Below, in pieces: positions 8,599 to 17,033 of a DNA stretch of 64,000 nt (position 1 is the stretch's first letter; each line of letters starts with the position of its first letter). Source of the DNA: RGIG1681 sp964646345. Its GTDB lineage: Bacteria; Bacillota; Clostridia; Christensenellales; UBA1242. Both the position numbers and the translations under genes were made by a program. The notes beneath the pieces are model-generated. The model did not search any database. It was not told where the DNA came from and saw only the letters and a list, made by a program, of their open reading frames with translations. The DNA is taken from contig CAZYDU010000001.1 of assembly GCA_964646345.1 (NCBI GenBank), positions 62,001-126,000 of the forward strand. Reading direction: 5' to 3'.

Positions 8599-9518
8599 TA
8601 TTTTTCATCTCCATCAAATTCACTATTTGCAATCTCAATCATTCTTGATTCAACGTCATCATTTCTCACGATATCAATATCATCAAACAAATCATTTTGC
8701 ACTACAGTTATATATTGTCTTTTCAATAACTCAAGCAAAGCCAAAAATGTATTGATAACTTCACTCCTTGTGTAAGATTCTTCAAACATTTCACTAAACT
8801 TAAATTCTTTTTTTGTCAAAAGAGTATCTTTTATCTGATTGATTTTTTGTGCAACTGTAAATCTATCTTTTACAATCTTTTTCTCTTGCACAACTTCAGC
8901 CTTAACCGTCATTTTTTGCATTAAAGATTTAAAAGCTTCAACTAATGCATCACTTGAAAGTTTGTCAGGTAGTTCATATTTAAACTCACCAACCGAGTTA
9001 TCTGGTGCTTTGTAAAATCTAGAAATATCTTCAATTTTAGCAAAAACTTCGCCCTGCTCTTTAAATATCTTATATTCTTCAATCTGACGAATAAGTCTTT
9101 GCTCAGGGTCTTCTTCTTCAATTTCTTCAGATTCCACAGGAAGCAAGTGTCTTGATTTTATTTCCAATAAAGTTGCCGACATATTGATAAATTCACTAGC
9201 TTTTTCAATATCAACATCATCTATATTTTTCATCATTTCAAGGTATTGTTCAGTTATGTCCGATAAAAATATATCACGTATATCAATTTTTGTTATCTTT
9301 ATTAAATGCAACAACAAATCAAGCGGACCTTCAAATTGATTTAGCTTAAATTTATAATCATCTTCTTCGGTTTCTTCCAAAATTTCAAGAGACTTTTTAT
9401 CCAATTTTATTGTATCAAAAACTGAAGGAGTGGTCTTTTCTTCTTGAACAACCGATTCATCTTGTTTTGTTTCAGATTGTTTTTCTTCATTTGTATCCAG
9501 ATTTTTTTCTTCCATCAT
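8598..9518 (-). CDS. scpA: Segregation and condensation protein ScpA (kleisin)
   Basis: 306 residues, longer than the usual ~250 because of an acidic and charged N-terminal extension of about 55 residues (EEKNLDTNEEKQSETKQDE). The kleisin N-terminal domain begins at about residue 57 with FEGPLDLLLHLIKI, and the C-terminal winged helix that binds the SMC head includes FLALLELLKRQ. It overlaps the upstream protease gene by 4 bases (ATGA) and scpB by 1 base. Confidence 0.95.
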   Translation of the reverse strand: MMEEKNLDTNEEKQSETKQDESVVQEEKTTPSVFDTIKLDKKSLEILEETEEDDYKFKLNQFEGPLDLLLHLIKITKIDIRDIFLSDITEQYLEMMKNIDDVDIEKASEFINMSATLLEIKSRHLLPVESEEIEEEDPEQRLIRQIEEYKIFKEQGEVFAKIEDISRFYKAPDNSVGEFKYELPDKLSSDALVEAFKSLMQKMTVKAEVVQEKKIVKDRFTVAQKINQIKDTLLTKKEFKFSEMFEESYTRSEVINTFLALLELLKRQYITVVQNDLFDDIDIVRNDDVESRMIEIANSEFDGDEK

Positions 9519-10189
9519 AACCCCAAAATTTTACTAAATAAATCTACTAAAAACGTAAACAAATTTTCAATAACTATGCCATAGCAGAAATCATAAATAC
9601 CGGTAATAATAAGTAATATGAAAATAACAAGCGAGTATTTTTTTGCAAATTTTAGGTATGCATTTTCATATCTACACATACTATCAATCATATTATAACC
9701 ATCAAATGGATAAATTGGCAACAAATTAAAGAACGCTAGTCCAAAATTTAATGAAAATGAGTAATACAGAAACAATTCAAGCATATATCCATAAATACCA
9801 CTTTCAAAAAAACCATAGTCAATTCTTAAAATCAACATATAAATAAACAAAAAACCAATGCCCAGCAAAAGATTCATAACAATCCCGGCAACAGAAACTA
9901 AAAATTGGCTTTTTCTTCCACGTTTAAAATTATTGGAATTTATTGGAACAGGCTTTGCCCAACCAAATCCAAAAAACAACATCATCAAAAATCCACAAAT
10001 GTCGAAATGAGCAAAAGCTTCTGGTGTGCAACGCTTATAAGCAACGGCAGTATAATCGCCTTCTTTTTTAGCCACCCAAGCATGGGCAAATTCATGAAAC
10101 GGTATTGCTATAAACAATGCCATTACAAGTGCAACCAATCCTAACACAGCTTCAAGCAATCCACTACCTAGATGATTAAAAAATACCAT
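9515..10189 (-). CDS. Site-2 protease family (M50) integral membrane metalloprotease
   Basis: 224 residues from the chosen start. The zinc motif HEFAH (residues 32-36) and the second motif NLLPIYPFDG, with the zinc-binding Asp, mark the YwhC/Rv1765-type short M50 group that lies upstream of scpA in many Firmicutes. About five membrane helices are visible. The longer in-frame start at 10225 lies inside the promoter and is excluded. The 10189 ATG has AGGAG at a 5-base spacing. It is the first gene of the operon with scpA, scpB, DUF2953 and gerW. The substrate is unknown. Confidence 0.88.
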   Translation of the reverse strand: MVFFNHLGSGLLEAVLGLVALVMALFIAIPFHEFAHAWVAKKEGDYTAVAYKRCTPEAFAHFDICGFLMMLFFGFGWAKPVPINSNNFKRGRKSQFLVSVAGIVMNLLLGIGFLFIYMLILRIDYGFFESGIYGYMLELFLYYSFSLNFGLAFFNLLPIYPFDGYNMIDSMCRYENAYLKFAKKYSLVIFILLIITGIYDFCYGIVIENLFTFLVDLFSKILGL

Positions 10190-10208
10190 ATTTTCTCCTA
10201 TCTCCACG

Positions 10209-10237
10209 ATTATAGCAAAAAACAACTTTCAAGTCAA
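10209..10237 (-). promoter_or_regulatory. SigA-type promoter of the M50-scpA-scpB operon
   Basis: Minus strand TTGACT (10232-10237), 17-base spacer, TATAAT (10209-10214). The predicted start is near 10202, which fixes translation start at 10189. Confidence 0.8.
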
Positions 10238-10275
10238 TAAAAAAGCGATTTTGAACCTAGTGCAAAACCGCTTAA
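10238..10275 (-). terminator. Terminator of the spoIVB-dacF region
   Basis: Minus strand AAGCGGTTTTG (10263-10273) pairs with CAAAATCGCTT (10243-10253), followed by a T run, about 70 bases after the dacF stop and directly before the next promoter. Confidence 0.75.
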
Positions 10276-10347
10276 TTTGTCTAATATTAATAATTATAAC
10301 AATCAATTTAACACAAAATTAAAATTGTAACTTCCAAGTAAATAACA

Positions 10348-11514
10348 TTACCATTTCTTTACTATTAAATCTAATTTTTCTCTTAATCCAACTTCTCCAG
10401 TGCTTTCGCCCGAAATCAAGTTAACTTCATCAACCACTAAATTATTTTTATCAAAAATAAACATTTTACCAACAGCATCTCCTTGTTTTATTGGAGCTTT
10501 TATATTGTCATAAATTTCATAGTCAGTCGAAAACTCAAACTGTTCATTTTTCTCTAAAAACACATTTATTTCTTTTTCTGGGAAAATAGAAACTTGATTC
10601 AATGCATTTTTGAATTTAAAAACCGTTACCGGCGAGTCATTATTTATTAATATTTTTGTTTCGTAATTAGCAAACCCATAGTTAAATAATTTACTCATTT
10701 CGGCAAATCTTGTTTTACTGTCATCTGAACCAATGATAACACCAATCAATCTCGTTTGTCCACGTGATGCAGAAGCTGTCAAACAAAACTTAGCTTTGTT
10801 TGTGTATCCCGTTTTACCACCATCAATACCATCGTAAGTCTTTATTAATCTGTTTGTATTTACAAGCTCAGTTTTTCTTCCACTTGGGTGAATAAAATCT
10901 TCAATCCAAATTTTTGAGTATTTTTTGTATAAAGCATTTTCACTTACTTGCTTATAAATTTTTACCATATCACTTGCTGACGAATAATGATTATCAACGG
11001 GAAGTCCTGTGACATTTTCAAAATGAGTATCCATTAATCCTAAACTAGAAACAAGTTTATTCATTTTTTGAACGAAACTTTCTTCACTGCCCGCAACAAA
11101 TTCAGCAAGAGCAACCGCACTATCATTTGCTGAAGCAATCACAACACTTTTAATAAGTTCCGATACTTTATAACTAGAACCCGCATCTAAAAATGCTGAC
11201 GACCCACCAGTATTTCCAGCATTATCTGAAACACAAACAAGGTCATTCTCTTTTATAATTCCTTTATTTAAATAATCAAAAACTATCGCAAGTGTTGCAA
11301 GTTTTGTCATCGAAGCAATCGGCAATCTTTTATTTGCCTCTTTTTCATAAATAACTTTTTCAGAATTATAATCAACCAAAATCGCCGACTTGGAAGTGAT
11401 TTTCATTTCTTCATTAGTAGCATGTGATATTAAATTATTACCGCCTATCATTGGGATAAAAAACGCAAAAATTAGTAAAAATATCCAAAATTTAATTATT
11501 TTTTGTCTTTTCAT
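10348..11514 (-). CDS. dacF: Serine-type D-alanyl-D-alanine carboxypeptidase (DacF/PBP5 type)
   Basis: 388 residues. Exported penicillin-binding protein that trims the terminal D-Ala of peptidoglycan. An N-terminal signal/anchor helix (residues 8-22) is followed by the three active-site motifs: SMTK (68-71), SAN (128-130) and KTG (234-236). The C-terminal region is the PBP5-type beta domain. Its position directly after spoIVB, the spo0A-like and spoIIM-like genes supports the sporulation paralogue DacF, which acts in the forespore, but a DacA or DacB assignment cannot be excluded. Two tandem TTTGTCAAA boxes lie just upstream. Confidence 0.88.
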   Translation of the reverse strand: MKRQKIIKFWIFLLIFAFFIPMIGGNNLISHATNEEMKITSKSAILVDYNSEKVIYEKEANKRLPIASMTKLATLAIVFDYLNKGIIKENDLVCVSDNAGNTGGSSAFLDAGSSYKVSELIKSVVIASANDSAVALAEFVAGSEESFVQKMNKLVSSLGLMDTHFENVTGLPVDNHYSSASDMVKIYKQVSENALYKKYSKIWIEDFIHPSGRKTELVNTNRLIKTYDGIDGGKTGYTNKAKFCLTASASRGQTRLIGVIIGSDDSKTRFAEMSKLFNYGFANYETKILINNDSPVTVFKFKNALNQVSIFPEKEINVFLEKNEQFEFSTDYEIYDNIKAPIKQGDAVGKMFIFDKNNLVVDEVNLISGESTGEVGLREKLDLIVKKW

Positions 11515-11537
11515 AATACTTTCTCCTAAAAGTATTA

Positions 11538-11556
11538 TTTGTCAAAGTTTGTCAAA
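11538..11556. promoter_or_regulatory. Tandem TTTGTCAAA boxes upstream of dacF (0A-box-like)
   Basis: TTTGTCAAA at 11538-11546 and again at 11548-11556, a direct repeat with 10-base spacing, 24-42 bases before the dacF start. The word fits the Spo0A box TTTGTCRAA. The opposite strand reads TTTGACAAA, so either copy could instead be a -35 element. Confidence 0.45.
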
Positions 11557-11568
11557 ATATGTAGAAAA

Positions 11569-12186
11569 TTAAAATATTATAAAAATTCTAGACCGTAAGA
11601 TGAGAAATAATATTAAATTGATAATAAACGAAAAACAAATCATAAAAGCAATTAATATTAAAACTGGTATAAAAAAATCTCTATCTTTAAATCCAAAGGA
11701 AAACCGTTTGTATCTCTTTGAGTAAAAACTACGCCTTAAGCAAAGCGATGAAAAAATTATATTTGAACCAAACAAAATGAGATTAATTGGCAGTTGCAAA
11801 AACAAAACAATCATTAGTCCACTCAATCCAAATTCAGTTATTATTGCAACTACCGACAACATTAAAGTTGCACTTTGATAAGACACAAATAGATAACAAA
11901 TTAAACTTGGATAGAAATCCAAACACAATAAAAATATTATCAACTCAAATAGTAAATTTTTTATAATTAAGCTAGTAACTTGTTTTGATAAACTAACACT
12001 CCCTTTTACATAATCATAATAAATTTTATCTGTTGATGACAAAATTGATAAATACGAGTCTGAAGTAATCGCAATAATTACACCAATAAGTAATCCGATT
12101 ACAAAAAAACAAAAAAGCCAAAATAAATATTTTTTGTGCTTTTCAAAAAAATATCTAATGTCAACAAATGAATAATTAAAACTCAC
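11569..12186 (-). CDS. spoIIM: Stage II sporulation protein M-like integral membrane protein
   Basis: 205 residues with about five or six membrane helices, starting after a short cytosolic N-terminus with a DIRYFFEKHKK segment. SpoIIM has the same size and topology and is one of the three engulfment proteins (SpoIIDMP). The position next to spoIVB and the spo0A-like gene supports this. The best start is GTG at 12184-12186, with no clear Shine-Dalgarno and a TATAAT directly before it. The sequence is diverged, so the name depends on topology and neighbours. Confidence 0.6.
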   Translation of the reverse strand: MSFNYSFVDIRYFFEKHKKYLFWLFCFFVIGLLIGVIIAITSDSYLSILSSTDKIYYDYVKGSVSLSKQVTSLIIKNLLFELIIFLLCLDFYPSLICYLFVSYQSATLMLSVVAIITEFGLSGLMIVLFLQLPINLILFGSNIIFSSLCLRRSFYSKRYKRFSFGFKDRDFFIPVLILIAFMICFSFIINLILFLILRSRIFIIF

Positions 12187-12221
12187 ATTATAGTTTATGC
12201 TATCTACTTAAAAAGTTAAAA

Positions 12222-12701
12222 CTAGATTTGGAATTTTAATTTATTTTGTTGAAACATCTTTGAAGAAATTAATTCCACAATCTTAACAACAAGCTCACTG
12301 TTATGTGGATATAAAATGGTATTCTTTAAATAAGTGCATATAAAATTCCCTTCATTTTTAGACGCAAAATATAAAACGTTTTCAAAACACCTTCGCATCG
12401 CTCTATCAACACACATGGTTGTGGTTTCATATTTTCTAGAAATTAAAGGATAAATGTCATTGCAAATACTAACTTTCTTTTTGCTTGACATTAAATACAA
12501 AAATATTGCATCCTTCCAAAACAAATAACCCGATTTATTAGGCAAAATATTTAGAGCCGAAAAAACTATGTCAACATCAAGGCTAACAGCAACATACATT
12601 TCTTGCAAGGTTTGCTTTTGCAAATTTAATTCCACATTGTTTTGAACATAAAAATCTCTATAAGAAATTTTCAAGTTTAGATAAGATTCAACATTTTCCA
12701 T
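12222..12701 (-). CDS. Receiver-less Spo0A: Spo0A C-terminal DNA-binding domain protein
   Basis: 159 residues. Residues about 43-150 match the Spo0A effector domain: GYLFWKDAI (58-66, Spo0A GYLYLREAI), ICNDIYPLISRKYETTT (79-95, Spo0A ITKVLYPDIAKKFNTTA), the recognition-helix segment VDRAMRRCFE (98-107, Spo0A VERAIRHAIE) and the late HNSELVVKIVELI (133-145, Spo0A TNSEFIAMVADKL). The roughly 120-residue phospho-acceptor receiver and linker of Spo0A are absent. In their place is a 42-residue N-terminus with no Asp-box motif. The gene holds the canonical spo0A place directly after spoIVB. The 78-base gap to spoIVB has no receiver remnant. The start has only AGAAGG one base away from the ATG. Spo0A is the master regulator of sporulation. 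Confidence 0.85.
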   Translation of the reverse strand: MENVESYLNLKISYRDFYVQNNVELNLQKQTLQEMYVAVSLDVDIVFSALNILPNKSGYLFWKDAIFLYLMSSKKKVSICNDIYPLISRKYETTTMCVDRAMRRCFENVLYFASKNEGNFICTYLKNTILYPHNSELVVKIVELISSKMFQQNKLKFQI

Positions 12702-12779
12702 ACCTTCTATTATAATAATATTTTTGATTAAATCAATTAATTTTGTTTATTTTTGAATAATATTGTATAATAATGTGAT

Positions 12780-13919
12780 TTATTTATTAATCATTAAGTC
12801 TGCAAAAATGCCATAACCTTTTGTTGGGTCTGAAACAAATACATGCGTTATTGCTCCAACAAGTTTACCATTTTGTATTATTGGACTTCCACTCATTCCT
12901 TGCACAATTCCACCAGTTTTTTCAATAAGACTTTTATCAGTTACTCTTATAAACATGCTTTTTGTGTCTGAGTTTGTTTGAAAATAAGTTTTTACAATTT
13001 CTATTTCATATTCTTCTGGTGTAAATCCATCAAGAGTACATCTAATCGTTGCTTTTCCGCTTTTAATTTCACTTCTATCAGCAACTTGCATTTCTTGAAA
13101 TGAATAATCTTTTAAACAATCTTCACTAAACTTGCCAAATACACCACTATTATTATTTGTATCAAGCGAGCCAAACATATTGCCATTTCTCAAAAACAAA
13201 CCTTTAAGTTCGCCTGGATTATTTTTAACACCTTTTTTCACACCAACAATATTACACTTAAAAATGTTTCCACTAGATACCGGCATGATTGAACCCGTGT
13301 CAATATCACAAACCGAATGCCCCAACGCCCCAAATCTTAAGTTATCTTTTCGAATGTAGGTCAAAGTTCCAACACCGGCTGAATCGTCCCTTATCCAAAG
13401 CCCGAGTTTATACTTGCCTGTTTCGCTATCAAATATTGGTTTTATCTTTGCACTTTGTTCTTCATTTTTTCTTAAAATTGTTAAGTTTACATTTTCTTTA
13501 GCATCAATTTTATCATTCAAAACTTCCGAAATATTTTCAGTACTATTAATGGAATAATTCTCAATTTTCTTTATGATATCGCCTTCCGATAAATTTTCAA
13601 CATTATCATTTGAAATCGCAACAACCAGCACTCCGTCACATTTAAATGTAAAACCCAAAGGTATTCCACCAACATAGACAGAAATCTTTTCATTTAAAAC
13701 TGTAGTTTTTTCATTTTTGTTGAATAACTTTTTTACAAATTTTTTTATGCTTGGAAATTCATAAGAATATGCAACTGAACAAAACTTCGCTTGCGTTGGT
13801 TTTACTGAAACGGGATTAATAATAGTAAAGCAACATGAAACAAATGCAAGCAACGTTAAAATTAAATTTTTCCAGCCAAATCTTTTTGATTTATTTTTCA
13901 ATGAAAAAAAACTACCCAT
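12780..13919 (-). CDS. spoIVB: SpoIVB signalling serine peptidase (S55)
   Basis: 379 residues. Forespore protease that crosses the inner forespore membrane and triggers pro-SigK processing. A membrane anchor lies at residues 17-38. A PDZ domain (about 80-155) precedes the S55 peptidase. The catalytic His is in FGALGHSVCD (H201) and the Ser in GMSGSP (341-346). The start codon at 13917-13919 lies inside a terminator-like hairpin after recN and lacks a Shine-Dalgarno sequence. The order recN-spoIVB-spo0A is canonical in Bacillus and Clostridium. Confidence 0.95.
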   Translation of the reverse strand: MGSFFSLKNKSKRFGWKNLILTLLAFVSCCFTIINPVSVKPTQAKFCSVAYSYEFPSIKKFVKKLFNKNEKTTVLNEKISVYVGGIPLGFTFKCDGVLVVAISNDNVENLSEGDIIKKIENYSINSTENISEVLNDKIDAKENVNLTILRKNEEQSAKIKPIFDSETGKYKLGLWIRDDSAGVGTLTYIRKDNLRFGALGHSVCDIDTGSIMPVSSGNIFKCNIVGVKKGVKNNPGELKGLFLRNGNMFGSLDTNNNSGVFGKFSEDCLKDYSFQEMQVADRSEIKSGKATIRCTLDGFTPEEYEIEIVKTYFQTNSDTKSMFIRVTDKSLIEKTGGIVQGMSGSPIIQNGKLVGAITHVFVSDPTKGYGIFADLMINK

Positions 13920-13932
13920 ATTAAGTAGTTTT
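13906..13932 (-). terminator. Terminator-like hairpin spanning the spoIVB start codon
   Basis: Minus strand AAAACTAC (13925-13932), a 9-base loop, then GTAGTTTT (13908-13915) and further T residues. It follows the recN stop by about 17 bases. The spoIVB ATG (13917-13919) lies in the loop, and the first codons form the right arm and T run. Confidence 0.7.
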
Positions 13933-13948
13933 CTTTCTTTACAAAAAA

Positions 13949-15628
13949 TTATGTATTTTGATTGAATTTATATCCAGATTCAAGCATAAGTTTTGCATGT
14001 TCCAAAGAAAAGTCTGAAATATTGCCACCAATAAGCCTTGCAATCTCCGAAACTCTGCCATTGTTAGATAACAATTCTAATTTTGTTTTTGTTTTCCCAT
14101 CAATATCAGCTTTTGAAATAAAGAAATGTGTTGAGCCGAAACTTGCAACCTGAGCTAAGTGAGTAACGCAAATTACTTGATGATTTCTTCCGATTGATGC
14201 TAGTTTCACAGCTAATGCATTGGCTGTATCACCACTAATTCCTGTGTCAATTTCATCAAAAACCATTGTATCAACCGACACAATATCAGCTGTAACATTC
14301 TTGACAGATAGCATAAATCTACTCATTTCACCACCACTTGCAACCTTGTTTAATGGTTTTAATGGCTGACCAGCATTAGCGGTAAACATAAATTCTATTC
14401 TATCAAAACCTGCCTCATCACAATTATTTTCATCTAGTTCATAAAATAATATTTCAAACTTAGAACTACGCATTGATAATTCCGCTAAATTTTCTTTTAC
14501 TTTTTGCACAAAGACTGATGCATATTTTTTCCTAAGACAAGTTAGTTCTTTTGCCGAAATTTTTAATTTTTCTATCAATTTATCTCTTTCTTCTTCAAGT
14601 TTTTCAATAATCTCCGCAGAATTAATAAGCTTATTATATTCTGATTTTATATTATCTAGATATAAATTGATTTCTTCTATATTTGAGCCATATTTCTTTT
14701 TAAGTGACGACAATAAATCTAATCTCTTTTCATTTTCTGTCGCTGAATATTCATCAAAATACAAAGATTCCCCCATATTTTCTATCTCATCAGCAACATC
14801 AACTAGTTCGTATTTGCAAGATGCAATCCTATCTATTAAATCTTGTTTTTCAGGCAGATACTTGACCACATCTTCAAAATCACGTTCTAATCTTTTTATC
14901 AAATAAGTTATTCCGTTGTCAGAAAAATATGACATTGCACGCTTCAAAGAATCAATAATTTTTTCTTGATTTAAAACTTTCATTCTAAATTCTTTTAGTT
15001 CTTCTTCTTCGCCTGAAACAAAATGAGCTTCTTCAATTTCGTTTATTTGATAGGAATACATATCCAAAAGTTTTTCTCTATCTTTGCTATCAAAATTATA
15101 ACTCGAAAGTTGCTTTTTTACTTGCTTTAATTTCGAATAAATTTCACGAAATTCTTGTTTTTTTGATTTTATTTCATTCGAACCAAACTCATCAAGACAA
15201 GCAAGTTGTTTTGATTCTTTCAATAATTCTTGGTGTTGAAACTGCCCATGTAAATCCATAAGCGGAGACGTTATCGTCTTTAACATTGAAAGCGTAAATG
15301 ATTTACCATTAACTCGACATTCATTTTTTCCGTCCACTGAAAGTTTTCTGAAAATAATAATTGTATTTTCTCTCTCTAAGCCAAATTCTTCAAGTTTTGA
15401 TAAAACTTCTTCAGAATTAGTTTCAAAAACAGCTTCAACACTAGCAAAATCTTTACCATAAGAAATTAAAGTTTTATCAGCTTTTTCGCCAAGCAAAAGA
15501 GCTAGCGAATCAATAATCAATGATTTACCAGCACCGGTTTCACCTGTTAAAACATTCAATCCATCGCCGAGTTCTATAGTAAGCTCATCAATAAGAGCTA
15601 TATTTTTTATCGTTAAACTTTGAAGCAT
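13949..15628 (-). CDS. recN: DNA repair protein RecN
   Basis: 559 residues. SMC-like ATPase that works in double-strand break repair. Walker A GETGAGKS lies near the N-terminus, a long coiled coil fills the middle (about 160-370), and the C-terminal half holds ASGGEMSRFML (ABC signature) and FDEIDTGISG (Walker B). I chose the ATG at 15628 (MLQSLTIKN), one base after the xseB stop and with AAGG 8 bases upstream. An upstream GTG would add three residues. It is the last gene of the asp23-nusB-xseAB run. Confidence 0.97.
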   Translation of the reverse strand: MLQSLTIKNIALIDELTIELGDGLNVLTGETGAGKSLIIDSLALLLGEKADKTLISYGKDFASVEAVFETNSEEVLSKLEEFGLERENTIIIFRKLSVDGKNECRVNGKSFTLSMLKTITSPLMDLHGQFQHQELLKESKQLACLDEFGSNEIKSKKQEFREIYSKLKQVKKQLSSYNFDSKDREKLLDMYSYQINEIEEAHFVSGEEEELKEFRMKVLNQEKIIDSLKRAMSYFSDNGITYLIKRLERDFEDVVKYLPEKQDLIDRIASCKYELVDVADEIENMGESLYFDEYSATENEKRLDLLSSLKKKYGSNIEEINLYLDNIKSEYNKLINSAEIIEKLEEERDKLIEKLKISAKELTCLRKKYASVFVQKVKENLAELSMRSSKFEILFYELDENNCDEAGFDRIEFMFTANAGQPLKPLNKVASGGEMSRFMLSVKNVTADIVSVDTMVFDEIDTGISGDTANALAVKLASIGRNHQVICVTHLAQVASFGSTHFFISKADIDGKTKTKLELLSNNGRVSEIARLIGGNISDFSLEHAKLMLESGYKFNQNT

Positions 15629-15629
15629 T

Positions 15630-15848
15630 TTAGTCACCTTCTACATCTAATGGTTTCTCGATAAGCCCATCAATTTGGCTTTTAATTACAGAAATTTTAC
15701 CTTCACATTCATTCAAAATATCTAAACAATTCTTTGTCCAATTCACACTTTCTGAATAAAGTTTTACAGCTTCATCAAAAGTAGTTTCAGGATTTTCAAG
15801 TGTTTGTTTTATTTTTTCTAAATTTGCATAAGATTCTTCAAATGTCAT
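15630..15848 (-). CDS. xseB: Exodeoxyribonuclease VII small subunit
   Basis: 72 residues. Forms the single-strand-specific exonuclease VII with XseA. The family core FEESYANLEKIKQTLENPET begins at residue 3, followed by the Ser/Val-rich helix and the short acidic tail. GGAG lies 6 bases before the ATG at 15848. The longer frame extending to 15974 overlaps xseA and is not the real start. It begins one base after the xseA stop. Confidence 0.93.
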   Translation of the reverse strand: MTFEESYANLEKIKQTLENPETTFDEAVKLYSESVNWTKNCLDILNECEGKISVIKSQIDGLIEKPLDVEGD

Positions 15849-15849
15849 A

Positions 15850-17031
15850 TTATACTCCTTTTTTATCAACAACCGCATCAACTTTGCCATCACTAAACGA
15901 AATAGTAATTTTATCTCCCTTAGACAAAGATTTTGCTGACAATACTTTTTTATCTTTACATTCAATAAAAGCATAACCTTGTTTCAAAATTTCCAATGGA
16001 TTAAGTCTTGATAATATCTCAATCATTTTATCAAGTTTATTTTTTTCATTGTGTAATTTTAAATTAATTAATTTATCAATATCCCTTGAAACTTTTATAA
16101 TTCTTGCAGAATTTTCAGATGTCATTAGTTTAATATTTTTTTCTAAAAGTTCCATTTGAGTAACTAAACTAGTTTTATTGTTTTGCAGTTTATTTTGCAA
16201 TAGTTTATAAATATTATCATTTAATTCAAAAATAAATTGCAGTTGTTTATTGTAGTCAAAAACCGCTACTTCAGCAGCGACCGATGGTGTTGGAACACGT
16301 AAATCTGAAGCAAAGTCACAAAGAGTGAAATCAGTTTCATGCCCAACTGCTGAAATTATCGGCAATCTAGAAGCATAAATAGCTTTAACAATTTTTTCTG
16401 TATTGAATGGTGCTAAATCTTCAAGTGAACCACCACCACGAGCAACAATAATAACATCAATATCGTTTCTTGTGTTGAAATATTCAATCCCTTTTGTTAT
16501 TTCATTTTCAGCACCTTCGCCCTGAACTTTTGACGGGTACACAACAATGTCTATATGCAAATTCTTTTGCTTGGTAACATTGATTATATCTCGAATAACA
16601 GCCCCTGTTTCACTTGTTACCACACCTATACGTTTAGCGAATCTTGGAATAGGCTTTTTGATTTCTTCTTTAAAATACCCTTCTTCTTCCAGACGATTTT
16701 TTAGTTCCAAGAATTTTTGATATAAATCTCCAAGACCATACGCTTGTGTTTTTGAAACAATAAAGTTAAGCCTACCTGATTTAACATAAAAATTAACCTT
16801 ACCAAAAACAATGATTTTGTCACCATTTTTTATAGTAAGGTCACCAGTTCCAAACTTCACACAAGAAAGCATAGCATTTTCATCTTTTAAATCAAAGTAC
16901 GCATTTCCACCAGAAACTTTATAATTTGTAACTTCGCCAAAGATACTTATATTTGACAAAAACTCCTCGGCATCAAGGATATTTTTTACAAAGGTATTAA
17001 ACTGCAAAATAGAAAGCGTTAAAGTTTTCAT
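15850..17031 (-). CDS. xseA: Exodeoxyribonuclease VII large subunit
   Basis: 393 residues. Catalytic subunit of exonuclease VII. The N-terminal OB fold (residues 1-100) carries GEVTNYK and AYFDLKDENAMLSCV. The catalytic domain contains RIGVVTSETGAVIRDI, the DVIIVARGGGSLEDL motif and AVGHETDFTLCDFASD. A coiled-coil region and the short C-terminal YAFIEC segment follow. It starts two bases after the nusB stop, and nusB's last codons provide the ribosome binding site GAGG. Confidence 0.97.
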   Translation of the reverse strand: MKTLTLSILQFNTFVKNILDAEEFLSNISIFGEVTNYKVSGGNAYFDLKDENAMLSCVKFGTGDLTIKNGDKIIVFGKVNFYVKSGRLNFIVSKTQAYGLGDLYQKFLELKNRLEEEGYFKEEIKKPIPRFAKRIGVVTSETGAVIRDIINVTKQKNLHIDIVVYPSKVQGEGAENEITKGIEYFNTRNDIDVIIVARGGGSLEDLAPFNTEKIVKAIYASRLPIISAVGHETDFTLCDFASDLRVPTPSVAAEVAVFDYNKQLQFIFELNDNIYKLLQNKLQNNKTSLVTQMELLEKNIKLMTSENSARIIKVSRDIDKLINLKLHNEKNKLDKMIEILSRLNPLEILKQGYAFIECKDKKVLSAKSLSKGDKITISFSDGKVDAVVDKKGV

Positions 17032-17033
17032 TC

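Noticed and set aside
12708..12735. SigA promoter TTGATT-N16-TATAAT directly before the spo0A-like gene
   Set aside because: It would start transcription at or within the ATG, leaving no leader. I only mention it as part of the leaderless question.
13925..13948. SigG promoter for spoIVB in the recN end
   Set aside because: TGAATC and CATAAT are seen upstream but 23 bases apart, not the 17-18 expected.
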